A stretch of DNA of 64,000 nucleotides from DAOTWY01 sp003696565 (lineage in GTDB: Bacteria > Chloroflexota > Anaerolineae > Aggregatilineales > Phototrophicaceae), in the NCBI GenBank assembly GCA_034435635.1, contig DAOTWY010000017.1:1-64000 (forward strand), given 5' to 3'. The first letter of the stretch is position 1; every line of letters starts with the position of its first letter. Shown here piece after piece: positions 26,403-36,202 of the stretch. Both the position numbers and the translations under genes were made by a program. The notes under the pieces were generated by a model, which was not told where the DNA came from, searched no databases, and was given only the letters and a program-made list of their open reading frames with translations.

Positions 26403-29327
26403 ATGATTGATCCTATAGAAGCATTATTGGATGAAATTCTCCAGCCACCGCGTATTCCACGTGCGACATATCGATTACAATTTAACGCCAATTTTACGTT
26501 TGATGATGCGTTGAATTTATTAGATTATCTACATGATTTAGGGGTGAGCGATGTCTATGCCTCTCCTTTATTTAAACCACGCACTGGTAGCACACATGGC
26601 TATGATATTGTGGATTATGCGCAGTTTAACCCAGCGTTGGGTGGTGAAGAGGGATTTAACCGGTTTTCCGATGGATTAAAAGCGCGGAACATGGGTTTAT
26701 TGTTAGACATCGTGCCCAATCATATGGGGGTCAATACAGAAAATATTTGGTGGATGGATGTTCTAAAGCACGGTCCGGCATCTGTCTATGCGGGGTATTT
26801 TGATATTGATTGGCAACCCAAAAACCGAGCGATGGATAACAAAGTGCTGTTACCGGTTTTAGGCGATCATTATGGGCGGGTGCTAGAAGCCGGTGAGTTT
26901 AAGTTGGTGTATTGGCATGGCGATTTTTATTTGCATTATTATGAGCATCAATTCCCACTAACACCGGAAACTTACCGCGATATTTTACAACTGGCACATG
27001 AGCAGATGACAAATGCCGATCAGTGGGTGGCTGAAGAACTATTGAGTATCATCACGGCATTGGGGTATTTTCCGCATTACACCACAAAAGACCCTGAGCA
27101 GTTAATCATTCGGCGGCGGGAACAAGTGATTATCCGGCGGCGGGTGCTGGCATTGTTTGATGGGAGTGAGGCATTTAGGACAGCATTACACCATGCGCTT
27201 GAGCTGATAAACGGCGCACCTGGCAAGCCACACACATTTGACAAACTTGATTCAATATTAAGCCGACAACCCTATCGATTATCCTATTGGCGTGTTGCAG
27301 CGGATGAGATCAACTATCGGCGGTTCTTCGATATTAACGACATGGCAGCCATTCGGATTGAAAACCCACAGGTATTTGAAGATACGCATCGGTTAGTTTT
27401 TCGGCTATTAGCGGAAGGCAAAGCCAATGGGTTACGTGTGGATCATCCAGATGGTTTATTGAACCCACCAGCGTATTTTATGCAACTGCAAGAAAGTTAT
27501 TTAATGGCTCGTCTGGCACACATCACCGGTCAACCTGTGGAAAACCCAGTGCGTGTACGTGAACGCTTAGCGTTATTACAAAATGATGATGAACCAACCA
27601 TGCAGCCGTTGTATGTCTTGGTGGAAAAAATCTTATCTGAAACAGAGCCGTTACCCTATAGTTGGGCGGTTTATGGCACAACTGGTTATGACTTCATGAA
27701 CGCGGTAAATAGCTTGTTTGTGGATGCAGCAAATGAGGCACGTTTTGATACGCTTTATGCGGCATTTACTGGGCAAGACATCCCCTTCCATGAATTAACT
27801 GACCAGACGAAGAAGTTGGTGATGTCTGAAGCATTGACGAGTGAATTGGATGCCCGGAGTTCGGAATTAGCACGCATTGTGGAAAAGAACCGCCGGTATC
27901 GGGGCTTTACACGTAATAGCATTGCGGTGGCAATGAGTGAATTTATCGCAGCACTATCGATCTATCGCACCTACATCACTGGACCTGGAGACATCACCGA
28001 ACGCGACCGGCATTATATTGAAGAAGCAATTGCCATAGCAAAGAAACGAAACGTGATGCGCCCAACTAGCTTATTTGATTTCCTGCGGGATACCTTGCTT
28101 TTAGATAACCTGCATGAATTTGATGAGTCATTACGCCCACAATTGCGTGAGTTTGTGATGAAATTCCAGCAGATTACAGGTCCAGTGATGGCAAAAAGCG
28201 TGGAGGACACCGCATTTTATATTTATAACCGCTTGATTTCACTCAATGAAGTCGGCGGGCATCCCGATCAATTTGGTATACAGGTGGCGGATTTTCATCA
28301 ACACAACAAACACAAAGCGTTTTGGTATACGATGCTTTCCACATCCACACACGACACAAAACGCAGCGAGGATGTGCGGGCGCGGATTAACGTGCTATCA
28401 GAAATGCCGGATGAGTGGGAAGCGGCATTGACTCAATGGCACAATCATAACAAAGTCGCTAAAACCATTGTGGATGATGAAGCAGCCCCAGCACCCAATG
28501 ACGAGTACTTGCTATATCAAACATTAGTCGGGGCTTATGAGGCTGACGATCCGCAATTCCTGGAACGTGTGATCCGCTATATGCACAAGGCAATCAATGA
28601 AGCAAAAGTCTACAGTAATTGGATCAATCCAAACGATGATTATGCGCGGGCAATAACCGATTTTGTCACGCATATCATGACGGATGATGTGTTCCTGACG
28701 ATGTTCAAGCCATTTGCGACACGAATTGCCTACTATGGGCGGTTAAACTCCCTTTCTCAGGTTGTCTTAAAGCTGACCTCACCTGGTGTGCCAGATATAT
28801 ATCAGGGAACAGAATTGTGGGATTTTAGTCTAGTTGATCCTGATAACCGCCGCCCGGTGGATTTTGCTAAACGGCGAGCCATATTGGCAAGCATCAAACA
28901 GCGATTTGATAGTGAGGCACCAGCCTTAGTCGCGGATTTACTTGATGATATGGAGGATGGTGCAATCAAACTCTTTGTCATTCACCGTATCTTAGCATTT
29001 CGGCGTGAGGCAGAAGCGTTGTTCCGTGAGGGGGATTATGAAGCCATAGCGGTATCTGGAGGTAAAGCGGCACATGTCTGTGCATTTATGCGGCAGCATG
29101 AAAAAGCGAGAATGGTGGTGGTTGTTCCGCGCTTAATTTTGGGATTAACCAATGGGCAAGAAGTGCCTCCGATAGGGATGGATATTTGGGATGATACAAC
29201 CGCCACACTACCAGAAGGACGTTACCAAAACATTTTCACAGCAGAGACCATCATCGGTTCACAAATTCCGGTTCGTGATCTGTTGGCAACTTTTCCGGTG
29301 GGTGTGTGGCGGCAAATAACAGACTAA
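26403..29327 (+). CDS. treY: Malto-oligosyltrehalose synthase
   Basis: A 974-residue GH13 enzyme that turns the reducing-end glucose linkage of maltodextrins into an alpha-1,1 (trehalose) linkage. The N-terminal PRATYRLQFNANFTFDDA and the YASPLFKPRTGSTHGYDI block are family signatures. The nucleophile lies in GLRVDHPDG, the acid in YVLVEKILSETE and the third acidic residue in TSTHDTKRSEDVR. The length is at the large end for the family; the excess is in the middle of the protein. GAAAGGA precedes the ATG. It is the second gene of the treZ-treY operon. Confidence 0.95.
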   Translation: MIDPIEALLDEILQPPRIPRATYRLQFNANFTFDDALNLLDYLHDLGVSDVYASPLFKPRTGSTHGYDIVDYAQFNPALGGEEGFNRFSDGLKARNMGLLLDIVPNHMGVNTENIWWMDVLKHGPASVYAGYFDIDWQPKNRAMDNKVLLPVLGDHYGRVLEAGEFKLVYWHGDFYLHYYEHQFPLTPETYRDILQLAHEQMTNADQWVAEELLSIITALGYFPHYTTKDPEQLIIRRREQVIIRRRVLALFDGSEAFRTALHHALELINGAPGKPHTFDKLDSILSRQPYRLSYWRVAADEINYRRFFDINDMAAIRIENPQVFEDTHRLVFRLLAEGKANGLRVDHPDGLLNPPAYFMQLQESYLMARLAHITGQPVENPVRVRERLALLQNDDEPTMQPLYVLVEKILSETEPLPYSWAVYGTTGYDFMNAVNSLFVDAANEARFDTLYAAFTGQDIPFHELTDQTKKLVMSEALTSELDARSSELARIVEKNRRYRGFTRNSIAVAMSEFIAALSIYRTYITGPGDITERDRHYIEEAIAIAKKRNVMRPTSLFDFLRDTLLLDNLHEFDESLRPQLREFVMKFQQITGPVMAKSVEDTAFYIYNRLISLNEVGGHPDQFGIQVADFHQHNKHKAFWYTMLSTSTHDTKRSEDVRARINVLSEMPDEWEAALTQWHNHNKVAKTIVDDEAAPAPNDEYLLYQTLVGAYEADDPQFLERVIRYMHKAINEAKVYSNWINPNDDYARAITDFVTHIMTDDVFLTMFKPFATRIAYYGRLNSLSQVVLKLTSPGVPDIYQGTELWDFSLVDPDNRRPVDFAKRRAILASIKQRFDSEAPALVADLLDDMEDGAIKLFVIHRILAFRREAEALFREGDYEAIAVSGGKAAHVCAFMRQHEKARMVVVVPRLILGLTNGQEVPPIGMDIWDDTTATLPEGRYQNIFTAETIIGSQIPVRDLLATFPVGVWRQITD

Positions 29328-29336
29328 GCAAGACAT

Positions 29337-30005
29337 TCATGATGTTATGCGTGAAACGCCCCATTTGGCGGTTTCACTCACGCCGTCATCAGGATCATGG
29401 GTGAGTTGTATAAGCGTGTCCTTTGTGCGTGGCTCACCCAATGTGCCAAAAATTTCTGCGATGAATTGTTTTGTTTCGGCAGGTGGATCGCTGAGCAGGA
29501 CAAGTAGCAAAGTGTCGATAGTGGCATCACCGCCAATGGTTTTGAGTGTTTGGGCAGCATAATAGCGAATATCTGCATCAGGGTCATCGACTAACAGATT
29601 AACCAATCCAGGTACAGCCCGCGCATCTGGCAAGTTTGCTAAGCCCTCTACAGCGGCAGCGCGTACCTGAGTGTTATCATCACGTAACAACTCAATAAGC
29701 GGTAACAAGGCACGGAAATCCTTTTGTAACGCTAACGCTCGTACAGCCATTGCCCGAACACGAGGGTCATCATCACCTAAGCAGGTGATAAACGGCATAA
29801 CAACGCGCTCATCGCGTAAATGACGGAGTGCTTCAATCACGCGCAAGCGAACATCAGGAGACGGATCATCTAGCGCATCAATCAAATGAGGAATAACACG
29901 GTCATCACGCTGCCGCCCCAAGATAAATGCCGCATTACGCCGTTCATCTTCATCACCACTTTTCAGCAAAATGAGATAATCATCAATCGAGAAGTCCATC
30001 TCCAT
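29337..30005 (-). CDS. HEAT-repeat protein
   Basis: A 222-residue protein built from about six HEAT/PBS-lyase repeats of roughly 31 residues, visible as repeated DD..VR..A...L motifs such as DDPSPDVRLRVIEALRHL and DDNTQVRAAAVEGLANL. Such solenoids are protein-binding scaffolds; no catalytic residue is visible. The ATG at 30005 is chosen because GGAGGA lies 8 bases upstream; it overlaps the upstream TIR-like/TM/binding-protein gene by 23 bp. The overlap implies coupled translation, so it probably works with that receptor-like protein. Confidence 0.85.
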   Translation of the reverse strand: MEMDFSIDDYLILLKSGDEDERRNAAFILGRQRDDRVIPHLIDALDDPSPDVRLRVIEALRHLRDERVVMPFITCLGDDDPRVRAMAVRALALQKDFRALLPLIELLRDDNTQVRAAAVEGLANLPDARAVPGLVNLLVDDPDADIRYYAAQTLKTIGGDATIDTLLLVLLSDPPAETKQFIAEIFGTLGEPRTKDTLIQLTHDPDDGVSETAKWGVSRITS

Positions 30006-31539
30006 GTGTCCATCCTCCATTTTGAACCTGGATTAAGCGGGTGTGATACTGGGCACATTCTCCTGTGTTGTTACAATTGAGCGCGCCGGTTATCCCCTGC
30101 CCACTATAAGCACGAATAGCAGCGTTGAGGCTCGCTCGATTGATAATCAGATTTCCGTCATCGTCTGTTACGGCGGTAGCTTCTATCGTATCCATCAGCA
30201 TGTTGAGCGCGTCATAACTATAGGCATACACTGGAGATGCGGCTGGTGTTTGAAAAGTTTGTGCATATTGTGTAGCGAACTCATCCAACGGTGGGTCAAC
30301 CAATTCAAAAGCGAGTGTGCCTTCTGCGGCTTGCCCAGCAAATGTGATGTAATCATCATCTGGTAACGCCAAAATCAGCGTCACATCATCTGCTAGGCGG
30401 GAGCGAAGTTCTGCTGCGGTTGCGGCACGCCCAGCAAAATAGACGACTTGAGGATTCAAAATATCCGCCATTAATGCATCAAAGTCAAGTTGAGTGGTGT
30501 TGATTGTAATCGTTTGTGGGGCGGTTGGATATTGTGCGATGAACGCTTGGGCTAAATCTCTCGCGATAATCTGCTCGTCATGGATGACTAAGGTGTTTTG
30601 TGGCGTTGTGAGCGTTTGGGCATAATCCGCAGCCGCCACCGCCACCCCTGTACGTGAGGGAACAGTACGGTTGAAGGTGCTGAACGTGGTCAGGTTGGGT
30701 GTTTGGCAAGCCGGCGAAATAACAGCGTAGCCGTTTGTTTCATAAATACTTGCAGAAGCTGTACAACTGACCTCACATAAAGGACCGATAACCCCCAATA
30801 AAAGCGGATCGGCGGTCAACGCTTCCGCAACGCGAACCGCTCCCAACGATGTACAATTGGTATCTAAAGTTATGAGATCAACCGGATAGCGATTACCATC
30901 TACGATCACATCTGGGCGGGTTTGTAATGCTAAGAACAAGCCATTGATGAGCGTATTCCCTTGATCGATCGTATCAGGATTTAAGCTGACCGCCACGCCA
31001 ATCTGGACGGTTTTGCCGACATTCATGCCATCCACAGGCACAGTTGGATCATCATTCGGCACCAAGATAATAAATAAGGCAAACAAAATGATCAGAACAA
31101 AGAGAACCAGATTAACGGGGAACCCACTGGCAGGCGTTTTATGGCGGTTGATGTGTGCGTCAATAATTTTCGCCAGTTGGATTAAATCCGCCTGATAGCG
31201 CGCCTCATCTGTATGGACATTTAAATGCTTCATATAAGCGATGCCATGCAAGGCTTGCGGCAAATCTGTCATTTTTGGCATTGGAGTATCTTGTGGGAGA
31301 ATGACGACAATTGGAATATCTTGACGCTGCAACGCGCTAGCAACAAGCTCATATTGCACCGAGTCCTGCATGATTTGCTGTGACCAATCTTCACCAGCGA
31401 TCACCAGAAGCAAATCAGCTGGCTGGGCTGGTTGGGCAGTGATTATATGCAGCGACTCAAAGGTGCCGGAAAGCGCGGTTTTAATTTGCTGAGCAAACTC
31501 AAACTGTGGCTCTAAAACAGATAAGTATATTCTTGGCAT
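29983..31539 (-). CDS. TIR-like/TM/periplasmic-binding fusion (receptor-like)
   Basis: A 518-residue protein in three parts. Residues 1-130 resemble a TIR_2 domain: GEDWSQQI (49-56), QYELVASALQRQDIPIVVILP (62-82) and MPKMTDLPQALHGIAYMKHLN (88-107) follow the TIR pattern, and E64 sits at the catalytic-Glu position, although the classical start motif is lost. Residues 141-160 are one transmembrane helix. Residues 178-505 form a type I periplasmic-binding domain of the Leu/Ile/Val family, with VYAYSYDALNMLMDTI and GQGITGALNCN near its end. The orientation should put TIR inside and the binding domain outside. It is co-translated with a HEAT-repeat protein. Whether the TIR-like part is enzymatic is unknown. 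Confidence 0.8.
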   Translation of the reverse strand: MPRIYLSVLEPQFEFAQQIKTALSGTFESLHIITAQPAQPADLLLVIAGEDWSQQIMQDSVQYELVASALQRQDIPIVVILPQDTPMPKMTDLPQALHGIAYMKHLNVHTDEARYQADLIQLAKIIDAHINRHKTPASGFPVNLVLFVLIILFALFIILVPNDDPTVPVDGMNVGKTVQIGVAVSLNPDTIDQGNTLINGLFLALQTRPDVIVDGNRYPVDLITLDTNCTSLGAVRVAEALTADPLLLGVIGPLCEVSCTASASIYETNGYAVISPACQTPNLTTFSTFNRTVPSRTGVAVAAADYAQTLTTPQNTLVIHDEQIIARDLAQAFIAQYPTAPQTITINTTQLDFDALMADILNPQVVYFAGRAATAAELRSRLADDVTLILALPDDDYITFAGQAAEGTLAFELVDPPLDEFATQYAQTFQTPAASPVYAYSYDALNMLMDTIEATAVTDDDGNLIINRASLNAAIRAYSGQGITGALNCNNTGECAQYHTRLIQVQNGGWTHGDGLLD

Positions 31540-31679
31540 ACTATTTCTCCTAATTTCGGTTTAGATTATAGTCTGCACGATCCACACTTAACAGATGGTC
31601 TTATATAATATACATTTTCAGGCATTGATCGTAAGTTGGTGTACTGAATTTAGATGATTAAGACATTGGATAACACGAT

Positions 31680-33713
31680 ATGCGACTGATAAAAAACAAG
31701 CATCTTTCACGCCTATTCACACGTTCTTATTTGTTACGCTATTTACGCCCATCCGATGACGGGATTTTGTTGTTTTTGGCGGTATCCGTTGGGATAGCCA
31801 CTGCACTGGCATTATGGATTTTTCATATAGGAATTGAATGGTTTCATGTGTTATTTGTGGAAAAGATCGCACATGAGCTAGGGGAGGCTGGATTAGTTAT
31901 CTCCCTGGCATTAGCAGGGTTTATTATTGGGTGGATCATGCAGCGATTTGTTGGGCATGAAAAATACCATGGTGTGGCAGGTATTATTGAACAAGTTGCA
32001 TTAGCGGGCGGACGGTTACGTTATAAGGTGATGCCTTTTAAGGCATTTGCCTCTGCCATGTCGTTAGGTGCCGGGGCATCTGTTGGACCAGAAGACCCAA
32101 GCGTGCAAATTGGCTCAAATTTGGGGTCGATGATTGGTCAACGCTTACGGTTGGATGAAGACCACATCCGTTTATTGGTTTCTGCAGGGGCAGCGAGTGC
32201 CATTGCAGCGGCATTTAATGCACCAATCGCGGGGGTGTTCTTTGCCATTGAGGTAATTTTACGGGGAGAACTCACGACTGCCTCCGTGAGTGTGGTCATT
32301 ATCGCGGCAGTGATGTCTGCGGCATTAACACAAGGTTTGGACTTGGGAGAAGGGGCGATGGGTCCCTTCAACTTTACGCTGGGCAGTGCGTTGGAAGTGC
32401 CGTTCTTTATTCCGCTGGGGTTGTTGTTAGCTCCCTTAAGTGTGTTATTCATCCGGTTGAATTTTTCTCAGGCGGATTTTTGGCATCGTGTGGTAAAGCT
32501 GCCTACCCCACTTAAAACAGCGTTAGCTGGGGCATTGGTGGGGATGGTTGGCATTTGGCTGCCAGAAATTTTAGGCGGTGGGCGCGAGGTCATGAATGAG
32601 GTATTGAAAGGCGAACAAGAATCCGTCATATGGTTGTTGTTGATTTTGGGATTCACCAAAATGCTGATGACTTCCGTCAGTTTGGCAGCAGGGTTTGTTG
32701 GGGGTATCTTCGCTCCATCTCTGTTTGTGGGGACGATGTTCGGCGATTTTTATGGCAACGTTATTGTTGAGATATTTGGCAACGCAGCTGGTGACCCGCG
32801 ATCGTATGCGATTGCTGGCATGGCAGGGATGATGGCGGGGGTAGTACGCGCACCGATTACAGCCATCATGCTGGTATTTGAGTTGACAAATGACTATCGT
32901 TTCATCCTGCCCATTATGTTGGTAACAGTTGTATGCATTTTAGTGGGTGAATTTTTTGAAAAACATGGCGTGTATCAGTTGGCATTAGTGAGGAATGGTA
33001 TAACCATTCCAGAAGGACGGGAAGTTGACCTCATGCAAGGTGTTACCGTGCAAGAAGCGATGTTCACCCCACCGCCAACCATCCATGAAAAAGCATCCTT
33101 AACTGAACTGAGAGATAGTTTACGTGCTTATCATCGTAACGCATTATGTGTTGTAGACGATCATGGGCGATTAACTGGGATTGTTTCTTTATCTGATTTA
33201 CAACAAGCATACAGGGGTGAGGATAGTTATCATTTAACGGTTGGGGATATTTGTACTAGGGAAGTAATTACCGCCGCACCAGATGATGTATTATGGACGG
33301 CGATTCGTAAAATGGGTGCGAACAACGTCGGGCGGTTGCCCGTTGTTGATCCGCACACTGGTGAATTGGTTGGGATGTTGAATCGCCATGATATTGTGGA
33401 AGCGTATAACAAAGCCATTCACAAAAAGTTAAAAGATCAACAAACGGCTGAGCAAATCCGGCTGAACACGCTAACAGGCGCGCATGTATATGAACTCCAC
33501 ATCAAGGGAAATTCGCCGCTAGCCGGTCTAAGCATCGCTGAGGTGAAATGGCCCCCAGAGACGGTTGTTGCCTCTATTACACGTCGGGGGCGGTTGGTTG
33601 TGCCACATGGTAATACGATTTTACGAGTTGGGGATAGCCTGACAATTGTAGCTGACCCCCACTCTGAGATTGCCCTGATGAACCTATTTAATGAAGAAAT
33701 CCCTTGGGGATAA
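31680..33713 (+). CDS. ClC chloride channel/transporter with CBS and RCK_C domains
   Basis: A 677-residue protein. Residues about 25-440 form the ClC membrane domain. GAGASVGPEDPSVQIGSN has the gating glutamate E138 at the GxExP motif, and GGIFAPSLFVG matches the GxFxP filter. The GSGIP serine motif is replaced by GVAGI. Residues about 455-575 are two CBS domains, and about 592-672 are a TrkA-C/RCK_C-like domain (GAHVYELHIKGNSPLAGLSI...GDSLTIVADP). Such CBS/RCK_C fusions bind nucleotides or other ligands and gate transport. It may be an H+/Cl- exchanger or a channel; the proton-glutamate position was not resolved. Confidence 0.9.
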   Translation: MRLIKNKHLSRLFTRSYLLRYLRPSDDGILLFLAVSVGIATALALWIFHIGIEWFHVLFVEKIAHELGEAGLVISLALAGFIIGWIMQRFVGHEKYHGVAGIIEQVALAGGRLRYKVMPFKAFASAMSLGAGASVGPEDPSVQIGSNLGSMIGQRLRLDEDHIRLLVSAGAASAIAAAFNAPIAGVFFAIEVILRGELTTASVSVVIIAAVMSAALTQGLDLGEGAMGPFNFTLGSALEVPFFIPLGLLLAPLSVLFIRLNFSQADFWHRVVKLPTPLKTALAGALVGMVGIWLPEILGGGREVMNEVLKGEQESVIWLLLILGFTKMLMTSVSLAAGFVGGIFAPSLFVGTMFGDFYGNVIVEIFGNAAGDPRSYAIAGMAGMMAGVVRAPITAIMLVFELTNDYRFILPIMLVTVVCILVGEFFEKHGVYQLALVRNGITIPEGREVDLMQGVTVQEAMFTPPPTIHEKASLTELRDSLRAYHRNALCVVDDHGRLTGIVSLSDLQQAYRGEDSYHLTVGDICTREVITAAPDDVLWTAIRKMGANNVGRLPVVDPHTGELVGMLNRHDIVEAYNKAIHKKLKDQQTAEQIRLNTLTGAHVYELHIKGNSPLAGLSIAEVKWPPETVVASITRRGRLVVPHGNTILRVGDSLTIVADPHSEIALMNLFNEEIPWG

Positions 33714-33723
33714 ATGGTTGGGT

Positions 33724-34146
33724 TTAGCCGTGCTTTTGCTTCCATTCTACTAAAAACTGCCGGGCTTCTTCGTCTGACCAAACGATCCGTTTACGAACGT
33801 GTTCGGCAGGGATGCGCATTGGTCCGCGCAAAATTTCTTCTTGCTCATGATTAGCAACAATCAGCGCGACAGGGATGTGGCTGTTATCAACTTTCATATT
33901 CATACGATTGCTAGTTTTACGGGCGATTTGTAAATTATCTTCACTAAAGGCTTGGACATCACGGAAGTCAAAAATTTGCCCATTGATGTTTTGCGTGCCC
34001 ACTTGTTGATACAGTTGATCTAACCAGCGGTAGACTTCAATGGTCACATCCGCAGAAAGCACACCATTATAACGAATGTGTGCCACCTGTGTTTGAGGAT
34101 CAAAATAAGCTGTTGCTTGGTTGGTCTGTAACTTAAAACTGGTCAT
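33724..34146 (-). CDS. STAS/SpoIIAA-like protein
   Basis: A 140-residue protein resembling the SpoIIAA-like (STAS-fold) family. It begins with a beta-rich AYFDPQTQVAHIRYNGVLSADVTIE segment, followed by alternating helices and strands (INGQIFDFRDVQAFSED, then NSHIPVALIVANHEQEEILRG). STAS domains bind nucleotides or small molecules and take part in anti-anti-sigma signalling. The typical phosphorylated serine could not be placed. The protein is transcribed divergently from the TolB-like gene at 34290 and convergently with the ClC gene. Its role here is unknown. Confidence 0.7.
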   Translation of the reverse strand: MTSFKLQTNQATAYFDPQTQVAHIRYNGVLSADVTIEVYRWLDQLYQQVGTQNINGQIFDFRDVQAFSEDNLQIARKTSNRMNMKVDNSHIPVALIVANHEQEEILRGPMRIPAEHVRKRIVWSDEEARQFLVEWKQKHG

Positions 34147-34289
34147 AAAACTTAAAGCCTCGTCGTTTTGGTGTTATATCATCATTGTAACATTATCTGT
34201 CAAGCGTGATATAAAAAATATGTTACAGTGCGACAGAATCGATCATAATAGGATATGGTGGAATGTAAAGTGGTTGAAAGGTACTTTTT

Positions 34290-35282
34290 ATGAGTCGGAG
34301 AAATGTGTTGATTATTGGGTTCGTGTTGATTGTTGGAATAATTGGGGGTATTGGTTGGCTGGTATATGATACATTTTTTAATAATGAAACTGTGACATTG
34401 AGTAATCTCAACAGTGGTATCGCTTTTACATCAAACCGAGATGGTGAATGGCATATTTTTATCCTAGAGCCAGACGGTCAAGTTCGTAATTTGACCCCGC
34501 AGGCAGGCGGGTTTGATTACTTCCCAAGTTGGGCGTTTGATGGTGAGATGTTGAATTTTTTAAGCACACGGCACGGGAATGAAATGGGACCGGCGCAAGT
34601 TAGGGCGGATGGCACAGCGTTTGAAATATTAGATATTGTCAGTGCTATTATGTCCGTTGCACGCTCTCAACGGTTTGATTGGGACCCGGTTTGGTCAGTC
34701 AATGGGCAGCAAGGCTGGTCAAAAATTGCCGATTTAAATTTGGAGTTGTATGTGCTTGACCCAATTAGTGGTGAAGAAATTCGATTGACAAGCGACCGCC
34801 CGGCAGGGGCACGAGATTGGTTTATGTCTTGGTCACCGGATGGGCGGTATATTGCTTATAGCACAGACCGCAACGGTGGCAGAGAAGATATTTACTTGAT
34901 TGACTTACAATCAGAAGAAAAGACCCCTATTCGACTGACGGACGATGAGACGATTGATGAATTTCATCCTGCTTGGACATTAAACGGAGAGGGAATTGTG
35001 TATGTGTCTGATTCAGCGGATGGGCTGATGGTGGGGCAAATTCAACTATATATGATGGACGAAACAGGTGACAATAAACGCCCATTAGGGAATGAGGTGG
35101 TGGCATGGGACCCCATTTACTCCGCAGATGGCTCGCAAATGGTTTATGTTTCCAATGAAAGTGGCACATGGAGCTTGTATTTGATGGATGTTGCCAGTGG
35201 TGAGGTTCGGCAATTGACCGATGATTCTGGCGATGATTTGTTTCCAGTGTGGCAGCCGGTGCCAGCGGATACAGCGGACTGA
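34290..35282 (+). CDS. TolB/PD40-type beta-propeller, membrane anchored
   Basis: A 330-residue protein. One N-terminal transmembrane helix or signal anchor (about 5-27) precedes a propeller with PD40/TolB-like repeats: GIAFTSNRDGEWHIFILEPDG, YFPSWAFDGEML, SWSPDGRYIAYSTDRNGGREDIYL, HPAWTLNGEGIVYVSD and DPIYSADGSQMVYVSNESG. Such propellers lie outside the membrane and mediate protein contacts. It overlaps the following propeller gene by one base (TGATG), so both are one operon. AAAGGTAC lies upstream. No Pal or peptidase domain is present. The two probably form or serve a common surface complex. Confidence 0.85.
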   Translation: MSRRNVLIIGFVLIVGIIGGIGWLVYDTFFNNETVTLSNLNSGIAFTSNRDGEWHIFILEPDGQVRNLTPQAGGFDYFPSWAFDGEMLNFLSTRHGNEMGPAQVRADGTAFEILDIVSAIMSVARSQRFDWDPVWSVNGQQGWSKIADLNLELYVLDPISGEEIRLTSDRPAGARDWFMSWSPDGRYIAYSTDRNGGREDIYLIDLQSEEKTPIRLTDDETIDEFHPAWTLNGEGIVYVSDSADGLMVGQIQLYMMDETGDNKRPLGNEVVAWDPIYSADGSQMVYVSNESGTWSLYLMDVASGEVRQLTDDSGDDLFPVWQPVPADTAD

Positions 35283-36202
35283 TGATATTTTTCAAATTGA
35301 TGCTACGCCTGATGGGGATGATGGTAGTGACTGTGATCCTCAGTATATTGCTGACGGGTTTCATTGGCAAGCAGATTAAACCGGTGATGATCTTGGCGTA
35401 TATGGCGCGCGATTTAGATAGTTGGGATATTTATAGCATGGATGTTGGGCGTGATGTGGCAATTCGTCTGACGCATAATGACGATGCACAAGAACGTTAT
35501 CCGGCATGGTCACCGGATGGCAAGCAAATCGCTTATCATAGTGACGCGCTTTATCCATCTATTTACGATCTATATGTAATGGATGCATCAGGGGATCACC
35601 AGATTGTGCTTTGGGAGACGAATTTTCACAATGATGCTATGCCAGCATGGTCACCAGATGGGCGATATATTGCCTATCACAGCGATGAGTTTGATTTTAC
35701 ATATCAGGTTTATATCACAGATGGGCACATGCGGCGACGTATTACAAATGGCACAAGCGATTATTTTCATCCGGCGTGGTCACCGGATGGAACCCAGCTA
35801 GCAATAGTAGAAGGATTAGAGGCTGAAGCCACTCGGCTGTACATCCTAGATTTATCATCTGGGGAAATGCAATTGATTGCGGAAAATGGGGCGTTTCCGG
35901 CGTGGTCACCAGAGGGAACACATATTGCATTTGTGCATCAAGAGCCACCTAACGGCACAGATGATATTTATCTTTATGATTTAACAAGCGGCGAAATCCG
36001 TAACTTAACAGCGGATAACTTTCTTTATAACGATACGCATCCGGCATGGTCACCGGATGGCAAGTGGATCGTGTTTGCGTCAGATCGTTTTTGGGGCGGC
36101 ACAGAATGGTATGATTTGTTTGTTATGGACAGCGATGGGGAGCGTGTACAACGGTTGACATCCAGCTTAATGAGCGAAGCAGCCCCTGATTGGCGACCCT
36201 AA
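35282..36202 (+). CDS. TolB/PD40-type beta-propeller
   Basis: A 306-residue protein with an N-terminal transmembrane helix (about 4-28) and a propeller of at least five repeats. In each, a 20-base DNA unit encodes PAWSPDG(K/R/T): it starts at 35501, 35642, 35771, 35897 and 36041, with spacings of 126-144 bp, all multiples of three. The first and last copies are identical. That repetition is protein structure, not a DNA element. The start at 35282 overlaps the preceding gene's stop by one base and excludes a longer frame from 35249. The gene ends 4 bp inside the convergent TIM-barrel gene. Confidence 0.88.
   Translation: MIFFKLMLRLMGMMVVTVILSILLTGFIGKQIKPVMILAYMARDLDSWDIYSMDVGRDVAIRLTHNDDAQERYPAWSPDGKQIAYHSDALYPSIYDLYVMDASGDHQIVLWETNFHNDAMPAWSPDGRYIAYHSDEFDFTYQVYITDGHMRRRITNGTSDYFHPAWSPDGTQLAIVEGLEAEATRLYILDLSSGEMQLIAENGAFPAWSPEGTHIAFVHQEPPNGTDDIYLYDLTSGEIRNLTADNFLYNDTHPAWSPDGKWIVFASDRFWGGTEWYDLFVMDSDGERVQRLTSSLMSEAAPDWRP

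Noticed and set aside
35501..36060. Five 20-base repeats resembling a short interspersed or CRISPR-like array
   Set aside because: Spacings are multiples of three and each unit encodes the PAWSPDG turn of a propeller blade. The repetition is protein structure.
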